DNA of 64,000 nucleotides from RUG572 sp964386385 (GCA_964386385.1 CAYLRN010000007.1:62001-126000), one strand, 5' to 3'; shown: positions 17,452 through 26,684, counted from the first letter of the stretch. Made by a program: numbers and translations. The notes: generated by a model from the sequence alone, not told the origin.

Positions 17452-18621
17452 ATGAAGAGAAAAGAGGGCTTTACCCTGATCGAGCTCCTGATCGTGACGG
17501 TCGTCATCGTCACGCTCATGGGCATCGTCTTCAGGCTTGCCGGCATCGGCTCCGGGGTGCGCGCGAAGAACGCCACCATCTCCCGCATCCAGAGGCTGGA
17601 GAACGCCCTTTCCGGCTACTACGCGGCGTTCGGGTCCTATCCCCCCGTGCCCCTGCACGGGCTGCAGGACATGAAGCTGAAGTGCGACGACATGGGGCTC
17701 CTCATCCCCAACTCCTCCGGAAGCGGCAGCTGGACGGCGAGCGGAAAGGCCGAGATGCAGCGCCAGGTTCGCGCCGTCTGCCGCGCCCAGCCCGTCGCCG
17801 CGTGCTATCCGTACGATGACACCGCCGAGAACAGGGACTACATCAATTCCCTTTCGTCCGACATCAAGGACATGTGCGGCGACAGCGCCAACTACCCGGC
17901 GTGGGCCGCGCGTTCCGCCGCGTTCTCGAGCGGCTTCAGCGGGCTCACGCGCAACATATTCGGCAGCAAGCTCCAGGACGCGGCGGACTGGCAGGACGTC
18001 CGCATCTTCAAGTTCGGACTTCTCTCCTTCCTCCTGCCGCGCTATCTCTTCATGCTTGACGGCAAGGAAGAGTTCTACGACGACTGCAGGCAGTGGGAGG
18101 CCAACAACCGGAAGATCACGAACTTCGTGGACGGTAGGCAGATCGGCACGTGGCGGGAGGTCAAGAGGGCGCTCGGCGCCGGGGACGGCTCGGGCTCCGG
18201 CAACGACCCCGCCCTGGCGGCCATGATCACGAACCTTCCCTCGCAGGCCGTCTGCGCCCGCTGGATGCCGAACTTCGCGAAGACGATTTGCGGCGGAAAG
18301 ACGTTCTACGGCGTCGACACCGGCACCGGCAAGGCGTACAACAGCATTAACGACCCCACCGACTTCATGATCTACTCGCCGTATTCCAACGGCTCCTCCG
18401 GCAACGCCTACATCCTCGACGGCATGACGATTCTCGACGGCTGGGAACACGACCTCTTCTACCATTCCGCCCCGCCGTACCAGAGCTACGTCGTCTGGTC
18501 CGCCGGACCCGACGGAAACACTTTCCCGCCGTGGATCGATCTCGACTCCCTCGAGAGCGAGGAGGCGCGCAAGATCGCCGCGGACTGGATGAAGGACGAC
18601 ATCATCCACTTGTCCAACTAG
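17452..18621 (+). CDS. Large pseudopilin-like protein (prepilin signal)
   Basis: 389 residues from the ATG at 17452, chosen because AAGGAG lies 6 nt upstream and gives a 6-residue leader (MKRKEG). The cleavage motif G|FTLIELLIV with Glu5 is intact, followed by one hydrophobic helix. The remaining 350 residues are far longer than a standard GspG and contain several cysteines (about 76, 105, 114, 145, 213). The C-terminal stretch (GWEHDLFYHSAPPYQSYVVWSAGPDG) resembles the GspG/GspH end region. It is the first of seven consecutive prepilin-type genes. Its extra domain may present a binding surface at the pseudopilus tip. Confidence 0.82.
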   Translation: MKRKEGFTLIELLIVTVVIVTLMGIVFRLAGIGSGVRAKNATISRIQRLENALSGYYAAFGSYPPVPLHGLQDMKLKCDDMGLLIPNSSGSGSWTASGKAEMQRQVRAVCRAQPVAACYPYDDTAENRDYINSLSSDIKDMCGDSANYPAWAARSAAFSSGFSGLTRNIFGSKLQDAADWQDVRIFKFGLLSFLLPRYLFMLDGKEEFYDDCRQWEANNRKITNFVDGRQIGTWREVKRALGAGDGSGSGNDPALAAMITNLPSQAVCARWMPNFAKTICGGKTFYGVDTGTGKAYNSINDPTDFMIYSPYSNGSSGNAYILDGMTILDGWEHDLFYHSAPPYQSYVVWSAGPDGNTFPPWIDLDSLESEEARKIAADWMKDDIIHLSN

Positions 18622-18663
18622 CGTCCGCGGTTCTGCGGTTTTTCAGAGAAGGCAGGTCAAGAC

Positions 18664-19287
18664 ATGAACAGAAAAGGCTTCACCCTCATTGAAATGCTGG
18701 TGGTGATGGGCATCATCGCCGTGCTGATGGGTTCGCTCGTCATGGGATTCAGCCGCATCACGAAGAGCGCCCAGCGGGCGAAGGCGCAGGAGACCGTCTC
18801 CAACACCGCCACCGCGCTTGCCGCCATCCTCACGAACGAGGGGCGCTGGCCCAAGGTCGTGCTCTCGAACACGAGGGTGAACGAGCAGGTCGCCAGGGTC
18901 TTCGCCAAGCGCGGATTCATGAGCATCACCTACGACCCGAACGCCAAGAACGCCGACGGCTCGCAGAACTACACGCCGGTGGGCACGGACAAGTTCGGCG
19001 TCGTCACCCCGTGGGCGAGCGCGGTCCTCAAGCGCAACCCGAACGGCGGCGCCGGGCAGTCCGTCCCATCCGGCGGCACGGTCTCGGACCACGTGCTCTA
19101 CTACGCCGTCGACAAGGACGGCGACGGAATCGTCACCACGGGCGAGGGCGCCCCGGTGAACGTCCGCGCCACCGCCGTCGTCTGGTGCTGCGGCGCCGAC
19201 GGCAAGGTCGGCACGTACGGAACGCGGGAGAAGGACGCCGCGGACGACGTCTACAGCTGGCAGCGCGCCCAGGAGGAGAAGAAGTAG
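18664..19287 (+). CDS. Pseudopilin (prepilin signal, GspG/H-like)
   Basis: 207 residues. MNRKG|FTLIEMLVV gives a 5-residue leader and Glu5. The C-terminal region contains D-K-D-G-D-G (about 141-146), a calcium-type loop, and ends VVWCCGADGKVGTYG, resembling the data-label end of GspG-like pseudopilins (xSAGPDGKxGT). A Shine-Dalgarno-like AAGGCAGG precedes the ATG. It is followed almost immediately by the next pseudopilin. Confidence 0.85.
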   Translation: MNRKGFTLIEMLVVMGIIAVLMGSLVMGFSRITKSAQRAKAQETVSNTATALAAILTNEGRWPKVVLSNTRVNEQVARVFAKRGFMSITYDPNAKNADGSQNYTPVGTDKFGVVTPWASAVLKRNPNGGAGQSVPSGGTVSDHVLYYAVDKDGDGIVTTGEGAPVNVRATAVVWCCGADGKVGTYGTREKDAADDVYSWQRAQEEKK

Positions 19288-19288
19288 C

Positions 19289-19876
19289 ATGAAGAGGAAA
19301 CACGGTTTCACGATCGTCGAAATGCTCATGGTGATCGCCGTGCTCGCGGTCCTCGTGGGCATCGTCACCACCGCCGCGTCCTCGGCCATACGCCAGGCGC
19401 GCACCCGCCGCACGGACGCCATGAAGCAGGTCATCCAGAACGGCATCTCCGTCTACTACCAGCAGAAGGGCGAATGGCCCGGCTCCCTCAAGAACCTCTC
19501 CGAGAACGGCAGGGGCGAGGAGCGCGTGTTCCTGCTTACCTCCGACCAGGCGCAGTCCGCGATCCGCGAGGTCGTCAAGGAGAGCGCGGGGTCCGTCGCC
19601 ACGCCGATGATGGACGTCTCCGGCCTCTTCGTCGCCAAGAACGGCACGTCCGAGGAGCGCGGCTACGGGCGCGACCTCAAGGACGCGATGCACGATTCCA
19701 GGAAGCAGAAGGCCATTCCCCTTTCGAGCATGGTCTTCGGCTATCCCGACTCCGAGACCGGCCACTTCAGGAAGTTCTGGATCGAATACAACCTCGACGC
19801 GGATTCCATCACAGTTCTGACGAGAAGCGAGAAGGAAGCAAATGTCAACAACAAGAAATACAAGGACCAGAACTAG
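19289..19876 (+). CDS. Pseudopilin (prepilin signal)
   Basis: 195 residues. MKRKHG|FTIVEMLMV has the processing motif and Glu5. The start codon lies 1 bp after the preceding stop, and the AGGAGAAGAAG at the end of that gene serves as ribosome-binding site. The C-terminal half is specific to this locus; YYQQKGEWPGSL resembles the GspG segment after the helix. It overlaps the next gene by 35 bp. Confidence 0.83.
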   Translation: MKRKHGFTIVEMLMVIAVLAVLVGIVTTAASSAIRQARTRRTDAMKQVIQNGISVYYQQKGEWPGSLKNLSENGRGEERVFLLTSDQAQSAIREVVKESAGSVATPMMDVSGLFVAKNGTSEERGYGRDLKDAMHDSRKQKAIPLSSMVFGYPDSETGHFRKFWIEYNLDADSITVLTRSEKEANVNNKKYKDQN

Positions 19877-20696
19877 GCGTCCGGCCGGCTTCACGCTCGT
19901 CGAGCTCCTGGTGTCCATCGGCCTGATGGCCCTTCTCGCCACGCTCGCCTCCACCGGCTACTACGCCGCCGCGCGCGGCATGGCGGACCGCGGCGTCGAG
20001 ACGGACGTCAAGTCCATGATCCGCCAGACGATGCAGCGCGCCCTCATCGACCAGGTGCCCACCGCACTGATCTTCTACAACCAGCGCCTGAAGGAGGACG
20101 TCGGCGACGACGGCGAGGAGGTCGTCGTCGGAACCGCCGTCGCCATCCGCATGGCGGGCCGCATCTCGCAGGTCTCCGGCGACTACCTGATCGACGAGTT
20201 CGCGGACCTGAACTACACGTATCCCACGAACAACCGCTCCGGCTCCACGGGAATGCCGCTCTACCGCATGAACGGCGCGCGCAACGGCCTCTCCAGCTGC
20301 CGCACGATCGTCGACAGCAACGTGCAGCCCGCGTTCGGGACATCGGGCGCGGCCGACTACATGATCGCCACCGGCTATTCCACGAACGTCGTCCTCTGGG
20401 CATTCAGGAAGACCGGAGGCGCCGGCGGCTGGAAGGCCGGCGACGCCTACGCGACGGAGATCTCCAGCTTCCGCCTACCCCACGGCTACTACTTCGGGTC
20501 CAGCGCCCCCACGCAGTACAAGCCCGTAGACCCTTCCGGGACGAAGGGAATCGTGTTCGACCCGCTGGAGTCGTCCATGGACGGCAATCTGAACAGATAC
20601 GAATTCAACCTTCCCGGGAACGTCGTCGTCTCCTCCGTCGGCGCCGACGGCAAGCAGCGGACGGTTGTCTCGATCAGCGACGTGGACGACAAATGA
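19842..20696 (+). CDS. Minor pseudopilin (prepilin signal, GspJ/GspH-like)
   Basis: 284 residues. A long basic leader of 16 residues (MSTTRNTRTRTRRPAG) precedes |FTLVELLVS with Glu5. The body has no catalytic motif and looks like the long C-terminal domain of minor pseudopilins. It begins inside the previous gene (35-bp overlap in another frame), consistent with coupled translation. Confidence 0.82.
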   Translation: MSTTRNTRTRTRRPAGFTLVELLVSIGLMALLATLASTGYYAAARGMADRGVETDVKSMIRQTMQRALIDQVPTALIFYNQRLKEDVGDDGEEVVVGTAVAIRMAGRISQVSGDYLIDEFADLNYTYPTNNRSGSTGMPLYRMNGARNGLSSCRTIVDSNVQPAFGTSGAADYMIATGYSTNVVLWAFRKTGGAGGWKAGDAYATEISSFRLPHGYYFGSSAPTQYKPVDPSGTKGIVFDPLESSMDGNLNRYEFNLPGNVVVSSVGADGKQRTVVSISDVDDK

Positions 20697-20707
20697 GGGC
20701 TTGCGCC

Positions 20708-21304
20708 ATGCTAAGGAAACTCGGATTTACTCTGATGGAAGTGAACCTCGCGGTCTTCATCATGGCCGTGGGCGTCCTGGCGATGGTCGGCCTCTACCCG
20801 CTCGGCTTCCGCGAAAGCCAGCAGTCCGAAGACGACGTGGCGAGCGCGGTTCTCGCCGACGCCGTGCTCAACCCGCTCGTCCAGGCCCTTTCGTCCCCGT
20901 ACATGAAGTGGAGCGACTGGAACAACATCTGCGGCGGACACGGCAAGAGCGTCCCCGCCAACGGCTGGAGGGCGTTCTGCGACGACAAGTACCGCCCCAC
21001 CGGGAGCCTCAACGGCACCGAGGTCATAAACAAGATTCGCGCCGCGTACAACTCCGCCAAAGGCAACAGCTCGAAGGGCACTACGCAGTCCGGCAACGCC
21101 TTCAAGGAGAACGGACAGTTCCCGAGCCTCCCCTCTTCCGGCTCGTCAGACGCGAACGGTCTCCACTACGCCCTCGTGGCCACGCAGACCGGCATCGGCA
21201 CGATTCAGCTGAGTTTCCGCGCCACCAGGCGCAAGAGCCAGCTCTTCTCCCAGCCGTTCTACTTCACCGAAGTCCACTTCCAGGGCTCGAAGTACCAGCA
21301 ATAG
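20708..21304 (+). CDS. Minor pseudopilin (GspI/PilV-like)
   Basis: 198 residues from the ATG at 20708, preceded at 8 nt by GAGGG. An alternative in-frame ATG at 20693 overlaps the previous stop (ATGA) and would add five residues. The processing site reads KLG|FTLMEVNLAV with Glu5. Residues VGVLAMVGLYPLGF after the helix start are typical of GspI/PilV-type minor pseudopilins, which join the tip complex. Confidence 0.8.
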   Translation: MLRKLGFTLMEVNLAVFIMAVGVLAMVGLYPLGFRESQQSEDDVASAVLADAVLNPLVQALSSPYMKWSDWNNICGGHGKSVPANGWRAFCDDKYRPTGSLNGTEVINKIRAAYNSAKGNSSKGTTQSGNAFKENGQFPSLPSSGSSDANGLHYALVATQTGIGTIQLSFRATRRKSQLFSQPFYFTEVHFQGSKYQQ

Positions 21305-21313
21305 GGGACTGCG

Positions 21314-21820
21314 ATGAAAAAGGGATTCACTCTTATCGAAATGCTCGTGGCCTCCCTCCTCCTGGGGATGCTGGTCTCGATTCTCACCATGGTGTTCAAC
21401 GCCTCGTCGATCGCCTGGCGCACGGGGCGCGCAAGCGTCGTCAGCCTCGACAAGATGCGCCGCCAGGAGGCCTTGTACCAGCGGGTTGCCGACGACGTGG
21501 TCTATCTTCGCGACAGGAACGGCTCCGACTCCATCGTGGCCGTGCGCACTCCGTGGGTGTTCAGCGACAGTTCCGGCAGCGACTCCCTGCGTCGGCGCGG
21601 CATCCGCTCTGTCTCCGGCAGCTTCGGATTCACCGCGTCCGACGTGAAGTGGATGAACGGCAACGGCGTCCCGTGGAAGGAAGTTACCGTGAACAGGGAG
21701 TCCGGCAACGGCAGCCAGAAGACGTACGCCGTCGGCGTCATGTCGTACGGGCCAGACGGAAAGACGGGCGGGGAGTTCTCCGCCGACGACATCACCTCGT
21801 GGCCGGAGGACCTGAAATGA
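21314..21820 (+). CDS. Minor pseudopilin (GspJ/PilW-like)
   Basis: 168 residues. The leader is only four residues (MKKG|FTLIEMLVA) with Glu5. A GGGGACTG stretch precedes the ATG. The helix is followed by F-N-A-S-S-I-A-W-R-T-G, like the GspJ/PilW region. The C-terminus VMSYGPDGKTGGEFSADDI resembles that of the second and first pseudopilins of the cluster. It overlaps the next gene by 4 bp (ATGA). Confidence 0.82.
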   Translation: MKKGFTLIEMLVASLLLGMLVSILTMVFNASSIAWRTGRASVVSLDKMRRQEALYQRVADDVVYLRDRNGSDSIVAVRTPWVFSDSSGSDSLRRRGIRSVSGSFGFTASDVKWMNGNGVPWKEVTVNRESGNGSQKTYAVGVMSYGPDGKTGGEFSADDITSWPEDLK

Positions 21821-22311
21821 ACCGTATCGATTCAACCGCAACGCGCCGCCGGCGCGGCTTCACGATGGTGGAACTGCTTGTCGTGATCGCCATGCTCATG
21901 CTCCTCATGGGCTCCGTGACGTCCGCCATCATGTCCGCCCAGAAGCGCTCGAAGATCGCCAAGGCCACCACCGCCGTGCAGGAGCTGACGAACGCGATTC
22001 TCTCCTACGAGAACTACACCGACGACCACAACCTCTCGTCGGTCGCGATCCCATCGTGGCAGGACGTCGACGAGTCCACGATCTCGTTCCTTCTCGGCAA
22101 GGAGTCGAACAAACAGGGCAAGATTCCCGTCCTGTACAACGCGGACCTCAGGAACGGCAAGCTGCTCGACCCGTGGGGGCATCCGTACCGCGTCCAGATC
22201 AAGCCGGGCACGATAACGATGGAAGACCGCGGAGTCCTTGGCTCTTCCGCCAAGACGCACGTGGCGTTCCCGAACTTCTACCGCCACCTCTACCAGGAGG
22301 ATGAACTGTGA
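21817..22311 (+). CDS. Pseudopilin, GspG-like
   Basis: 164 residues, close to the size of the major pseudopilin GspG. A 14-residue basic leader precedes G|FTMVELLVV. The diagnostic LLDPWGHPYRVQ (about 110-121) matches the conserved DPWGxPY of GspG. Start and stop codons overlap both neighbours, indicating tight coupling. It is the best candidate for the main subunit among the seven. Confidence 0.85.
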   Translation: MNRIDSTATRRRRGFTMVELLVVIAMLMLLMGSVTSAIMSAQKRSKIAKATTAVQELTNAILSYENYTDDHNLSSVAIPSWQDVDESTISFLLGKESNKQGKIPVLYNADLRNGKLLDPWGHPYRVQIKPGTITMEDRGVLGSSAKTHVAFPNFYRHLYQEDEL

Positions 22312-25300
22312 GCAACTCGAAGCGCGGCAGCGCACTTCTCATCGTGCTTGGATTCCTGTCGTTCATGGTGGTCTCCGCCGTGGCGTTCTCGATCTACATG
22401 CGCTCCGAACGCCAGCCGTCCTCGGCCCTCCGCCGCGTCGTGACGTCCCGCCACCTCGCCAGGGCCGCCCTCGCCCGCGCCATGGGCGAGATAGACGACG
22501 CCGTGCGCTACGAGGCGTTCCCCGGCTGCCTCAGCGGAACGTCAAAGGCGCCGCAGCGCTCCGGCTCCGCGAACGGACAGTCCGGCCCCACCTGCCAGCG
22601 CGCCGCCTGGCTCGGCCGCGTCTTCATGCCGCTCTGCCCCGACGACAATCTCGCCAACCTCAATTCCAACGACCGCTACATCATCCCCGACGAGCGCCTG
22701 GGCGAGTCCGTCTCCACCCTCACGCTGGAGGGTCTCGGCTACATCCCGCCGCCGCTCGTGAACGACGCCCGCTACAACAGCCGCCGCTCCTGGGCGTCCG
22801 TCTGGAAGTACTTCGCCTTCGACGCCGGGCGCTATGCGTACACCGCGCTGAACGTCTCCGACTGCTTCGACGTAAACCGCCTCCAGGCCTGGACAAACCG
22901 CAACTCCGGCGCAGACGGCCGCGTCACGCTCTCGTACCTGTTCGGGCTTCAGGACGGACAGATGACGCAGAAGGCGTCGGAGATGAAGAACTTCGACGAC
23001 TTCCTGCGCACTAACCGCGGCGGCGAACTGGGAGAGCTGCCGTTCGTGTCCATGATGGACTACACGCTCGCGCTCGGACAGAACAGCCTCGCCTCCATCT
23101 CGCCCCTGTTCTACGAGTGGCTGAATGCCGGCAACCGCTCGATGTTCTACAACACCGTCGCCTCCGACAAGACGAGCGCCCTCAACAACGACCAGATGCT
23201 CAAGGCCATCCGCCAGCCGTTCCTGGCCGACTCCTGGTTCCCCGTCACGAACTCCGCCGCGAACGCAGTCCTCGACCTTTCGCGTCCCGAATGCCAGCCC
23301 CTCGACGGATTCCCCCTGCAGAACCCGACATGGGCAGACCTGTCGTCCAACAACAAGTTCTGGAACAAGTTCACGGAGGAGATGCCGCCTCCCCTCACGG
23401 CGATGCTCTACGACTATCTCGACGCCGACGACATTCCGGTCTCCCTCGTCATGCCGTGTACGGAGTTCATGCCGATGATTGCGGAATTCGACGTCAGCGG
23501 CAAGCCGATATTCACCCTCTATAAGGCATCCACCACCATCGTCGACCCGGACACCGGCAACAAGACCGGGGAGGAGACGAGCTATACGGTCAAGATCGAA
23601 GTTCCGAATCTCGCGGTCAGCGTCATGCCCGTGTTTCCGTTCAAGCACGGTCGCGACAGGATGGCCAACACCAGCTTCAAAGTCCAGGCTATCGCCCGTC
23701 TCTTCCTCGCCGACCCCACCACCATAAACCGGTCTGCAACCGGTTTCGGGAAGGTAGACTGGAAGACGTACAAGGGCAAAACCGCCGCAGAGGCGGCGTT
23801 CGACGGAAACAGTTCCATCGTTTTGGTCTCCGCCCCCGTGTCGTTCAACATCCCGAACGACGAAAAGGAGGGCGGCGCGGAGATAAAGAACGTCCATGTC
23901 GCCCTGCCGGCTTTCACCGAGACGCGCGGGCTGTTCAAGGTGATAACGCAGAACGGGCAGACGAGGTATGACCCCCCGTCTGAATCCCCGATTGCCATTC
24001 TTGACAGTGGATACAATACTATTGAGTTGGCTGATATTGCCGGTTCGACCGTCAGCGTCGTCCCGCAGGTCGCGATAACCCTTCGCGTCATGGCGTCTTC
24101 CGGCGACACCGTCGACCTCGTGCCGGCGATGGGCGAGGACGACGTTGCGCTTAACGGCCGCTCGCAGATCGATCCGGCCATCATGAACAACATCTGCGGA
24201 GACAAGACCCCGCTCATGCGGGTGCAGACGAAGTTCTCCTCCACCGGAGGCGCGGTCTCCCTGAGCGCTGACAGCCTCGCCACTCTCATGGCCGACGACG
24301 ACGACAAACTTACCTTGAACGTCGTGGACTTCGAGGATGGCGACAACGGATACTTCTGCTGCGACCCGCGCTTCAACTGGGCGCCGGAGGACTGGGTCAA
24401 CAAGCAGGCAAGTGGCAACGTCTTCGACGACTGGCTGAAGAACGTAGCCGGTGCGGTCCTCGGTGTCGATTCCAAGCACGACGCGGACATCTTCATGAAC
24501 GTCTCAAACGCCGGCTATCTCCAGTCGATTGGCGAGTTCATGTTTCTTCCGCGCATAAGCGACATCAGGGAGAAGACCCACGACCCCGCACTGGGCTTTA
24601 TCGGCGGCCACTCCGCCACGCTTGACGGCGTAATCCGCACCGCCGCTGGCGATCTCGCCAACGCAAACTGTATGTGGCGTTGCTACAAGCCGACGGAGAT
24701 TGGTGGCGAGGACAACCTCTACCAGCTTGGAGTCGTCAACGGACAGGGCGGATTCAGGATCAATCCGTACACCGACGACGCCACGATCTTCCTCGGCGCA
24801 ATCGCGAACACGCCCGTGGACTGGTGGGCCGCCGCCACGAACTTCGAAAGCCAGACCTCGTCCAAGGACAAGAACGACCTGAAGTTCGACGAGTCGATCA
24901 AGATGTCGTACGGGCCGGAAAGCGACACCGACCAGTGGACGTGGGATCAGGTGAAGAAGGTTTCCGACGCCCTGCACAATGTCTTCCTTGCGGCTCTGCG
25001 CGACGACGCGAATGCCGGCAAGACCCCTATGGACTGGCTTTCCGTGTATGATTCCGCATGGAACGGCTGGATGAACTCCGACAATGAAGACCAGCTCTTC
25101 GGCGTAAACCTCTCCGGCTCGACGCTGTACGACGCGGACCGCAAGTTCCTCTACGACTACTGGCGCGACTGCTTCGCCTGCCGCCAGCAGCTCTTCCTGA
25201 TATTCATCCGCGCCGAGTCCACCGCGCTCGGCGGAAGCGGCGACGGCGGCACCCCCGGCCAGCTCGGCGTCCGCGCCGTGGCCCTCGTCTGGCGCGACCC

Positions 25301-25436
25301 GGAGGAGCCGTCCACCGGCCGCGACGGCGTCGCGGGCCAGGACACCGACGCGAACAAGCCCGAGAACGCCTCTACGGACACGAATCCGCGTCCCTCGCAT
25401 AGAATGCGCGTCCTCTTCTACCACCAGTTCGACTGA
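22308..25436 (+). CDS. GspK-like / PilX-type giant tip pseudopilin component
   Basis: 1042 residues from a GTG at 22308 that overlaps the previous stop (GTGA), with AGGAGG 7 nt upstream. The N-terminus SKRG|SALLIVLGFLSFMVVSAVAFSIYM is a class III-like signal without Glu5, as in GspK, the pseudopilus tip subunit. The following SRHLARAALARAMGEIDDAV fits the GspK/PilX helix. It is about three times larger than E. coli GspK; the extra sequence has no motif I recognise. Position after seven pseudopilins fits a tip or periplasmic adaptor role. Confidence 0.78.
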   Translation: MSNSKRGSALLIVLGFLSFMVVSAVAFSIYMRSERQPSSALRRVVTSRHLARAALARAMGEIDDAVRYEAFPGCLSGTSKAPQRSGSANGQSGPTCQRAAWLGRVFMPLCPDDNLANLNSNDRYIIPDERLGESVSTLTLEGLGYIPPPLVNDARYNSRRSWASVWKYFAFDAGRYAYTALNVSDCFDVNRLQAWTNRNSGADGRVTLSYLFGLQDGQMTQKASEMKNFDDFLRTNRGGELGELPFVSMMDYTLALGQNSLASISPLFYEWLNAGNRSMFYNTVASDKTSALNNDQMLKAIRQPFLADSWFPVTNSAANAVLDLSRPECQPLDGFPLQNPTWADLSSNNKFWNKFTEEMPPPLTAMLYDYLDADDIPVSLVMPCTEFMPMIAEFDVSGKPIFTLYKASTTIVDPDTGNKTGEETSYTVKIEVPNLAVSVMPVFPFKHGRDRMANTSFKVQAIARLFLADPTTINRSATGFGKVDWKTYKGKTAAEAAFDGNSSIVLVSAPVSFNIPNDEKEGGAEIKNVHVALPAFTETRGLFKVITQNGQTRYDPPSESPIAILDSGYNTIELADIAGSTVSVVPQVAITLRVMASSGDTVDLVPAMGEDDVALNGRSQIDPAIMNNICGDKTPLMRVQTKFSSTGGAVSLSADSLATLMADDDDKLTLNVVDFEDGDNGYFCCDPRFNWAPEDWVNKQASGNVFDDWLKNVAGAVLGVDSKHDADIFMNVSNAGYLQSIGEFMFLPRISDIREKTHDPALGFIGGHSATLDGVIRTAAGDLANANCMWRCYKPTEIGGEDNLYQLGVVNGQGGFRINPYTDDATIFLGAIANTPVDWWAAATNFESQTSSKDKNDLKFDESIKMSYGPESDTDQWTWDQVKKVSDALHNVFLAALRDDANAGKTPMDWLSVYDSAWNGWMNSDNEDQLFGVNLSGSTLYDADRKFLYDYWRDCFACRQQLFLIFIRAESTALGGSGDGGTPGQLGVRAVALVWRDPEEPSTGRDGVAGQDTDANKPENASTDTNPRPSHRMRVLFYHQFD

Positions 25437-25479
25437 CGCCGCGCCTTTGCGATTCCCGTAAAACAGACTGAAGGCCAAA

Positions 25480-26010
25480 ATGGAACTGAACGAAGAGCAG
25501 AAGACGTCCGTCGCCCGCTGGTATGCGGACGGCGCGACGCTTGACGAAATGCAGAAGCGCATAAAGGCGGAATTCGACATACATCTCACCTACTTCGACC
25601 TGCGAATGCTCGTCGCAGACCTCCCCCCGCCCGCCGAGAAGGAGGAGCCGCCCGCCGAACCCGCCGTCGCGCAGCCGGCTCCGGCCGACGTCCCGCAGGA
25701 GGCGCCGCCGCCGGAAGGGGGGGGCGCCGCCGAACCCGCGGACGAGGCTTCGCCCGTCGACGAGACCTCGCAGGAGGCGACGCCGATCGACGTCTCCGTC
25801 ACGGTCGACCAGATCACGATTCCCGGCACGATGGCGTCCGGCGACGTCACGTTCAGCGACGGCAAGACGGGCAAGTGGTATCTGGACCAGATGGGCCGCC
25901 TCGGCCTTGGCGGAGACGGTCTCCCGCCCGGCTACCGCCCGTCCCAGCCCGACATGGTCCTCTTCCAGCAGCGCCTGATGGAGACCCTCCAGTCCCGCGG
26001 CCTCTGCTGA
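25480..26010 (+). CDS. Conserved hypothetical protein with Pro/Ala/Glu-rich linker
   Basis: 176 residues. The N-terminal 45 residues (ELNEEQKTSVARWYADGATL, then a helix and YFDLRMLVADL) look like a small helical, HTH-like domain that I recall as a hypothetical family in Verrucomicrobia. A Pro/Ala/Glu-rich linker spans about 47-100. The C-terminal domain has V-T-V-D-Q-I-T-I-P-G-T-M-A-S-G-D-V-T-F-S-D-G-K-T-G-K-W-Y-L-D-Q-M-G. It has no signal peptide, so it is probably cytoplasmic. A GAAGG Shine-Dalgarno is present. It lies 43 bp after the GspK-like gene and may belong to its operon. Confidence 0.75.
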   Translation: MELNEEQKTSVARWYADGATLDEMQKRIKAEFDIHLTYFDLRMLVADLPPPAEKEEPPAEPAVAQPAPADVPQEAPPPEGGGAAEPADEASPVDETSQEATPIDVSVTVDQITIPGTMASGDVTFSDGKTGKWYLDQMGRLGLGGDGLPPGYRPSQPDMVLFQQRLMETLQSRGLC

Positions 26011-26020
26011 CCCTCCGCTC

Positions 26021-26049
26021 TTGCGTTCCCCTCGGCGTTTGTGTATAAT
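26021..26049 (+). promoter_or_regulatory. Promoter of the DUF2335 gene pair
   Basis: TTGCGT (26021-26026), 17 bp, TATAAT (26044-26049). This is one of the clearest matches to the window-wide promoter pattern. Confidence 0.8.
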
Positions 26050-26076
26050 GCGAGGTGTTCAGAATTGGAGCAGACA

Positions 26077-26280
26077 ATGGCAGAGCTTGTCCATAATGTG
26101 GTTATGTCTTTCAAGGCGGGCTGCGCTCGCTTTGTCCGCGGCTTTGTCGTCGAGTCTCGCCCCGTCCCCGAACTTCAAAGCGTCGACCGCTATTTCGCCA
26201 ATGTCGGAGAGCATCTTCTGAACGCCCGAAACCGCTTTGAGCGCGAGTACGTGGAGAATGTTCGCCATGCCGACGAGTGA
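26077..26280 (+). CDS. 67-residue hypothetical protein upstream of a DUF2335 protein
   Basis: The frame extends upstream, but the promoter -10 lies there, so the ATG at 26077 (GGAG 9 nt upstream) is the start. The product has no signal peptide; the C-terminal half is charged and helical (LNARNRFEREYVENVRHADE). I do not recognise the family. Its end overlaps the DUF2335 gene by 14 bp, so the two are probably translated together and may act together. Codon use is less GC-biased than in the flanking genes. Confidence 0.65.
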   Translation: MAELVHNVVMSFKAGCARFVRGFVVESRPVPELQSVDRYFANVGEHLLNARNRFEREYVENVRHADE

Positions 26281-26665
26281 GACGCGCATAGCCGCCCGAA
26301 GCGAAAGCAGAGTTGAACTGTGTTATCAGCGCTCCACGCTTCCGACCAAGGAGAATGTCGAGGCATACGAGGCTTTTTGCCCAGGCGCTGCCAAGATTAT
26401 GCTCGACATGGCGCAGTACGATCAGCATGAGCATTGGCAGAGCATAAGGCGCATATCCACGGCAGATCTTGTGGTTCGTCTGGTTGGAATGACGTTTTGC
26501 TTTCTTCTCTGCCTTGCGTTGATTTGCGGCGGAGTTTATCTCATGGCGACTGGGCATTACGTGACAGGAGCGGCGTCTGTCGCCGTTGCCCTTGTCGCCG
26601 TAATCGGATCTCTGGCCTATGGTGGGCGTCCGCCGGTCCAGCAGACGCCTTCGCACGAGAACTAA
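26267..26665 (+). CDS. DUF2335-family small membrane protein
   Basis: 132 residues from the ATG at 26267, with GGAGA about 10 nt upstream. The soluble N-terminal part contains Y-E-A-F-C-P-G-A-A-K-I-M-L-D-M-A and a Q-x-H-E-H-W-Q-S helix, the DUF2335 hallmark (PGAAxxIxxMAxxQxxH). Two membrane helices follow (about 73-95 and 98-118). The molecular role of the family is unknown; it is often found in accessory DNA. Codon use is lower in GC than in the neighbours, and the pair has its own strong promoter, suggesting an acquired module. Confidence 0.72.
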   Translation: MPTSETRIAARSESRVELCYQRSTLPTKENVEAYEAFCPGAAKIMLDMAQYDQHEHWQSIRRISTADLVVRLVGMTFCFLLCLALICGGVYLMATGHYVTGAASVAVALVAVIGSLAYGGRPPVQQTPSHEN

Positions 26666-26684
26666 TGGCAAGAAGGAGATTGCA

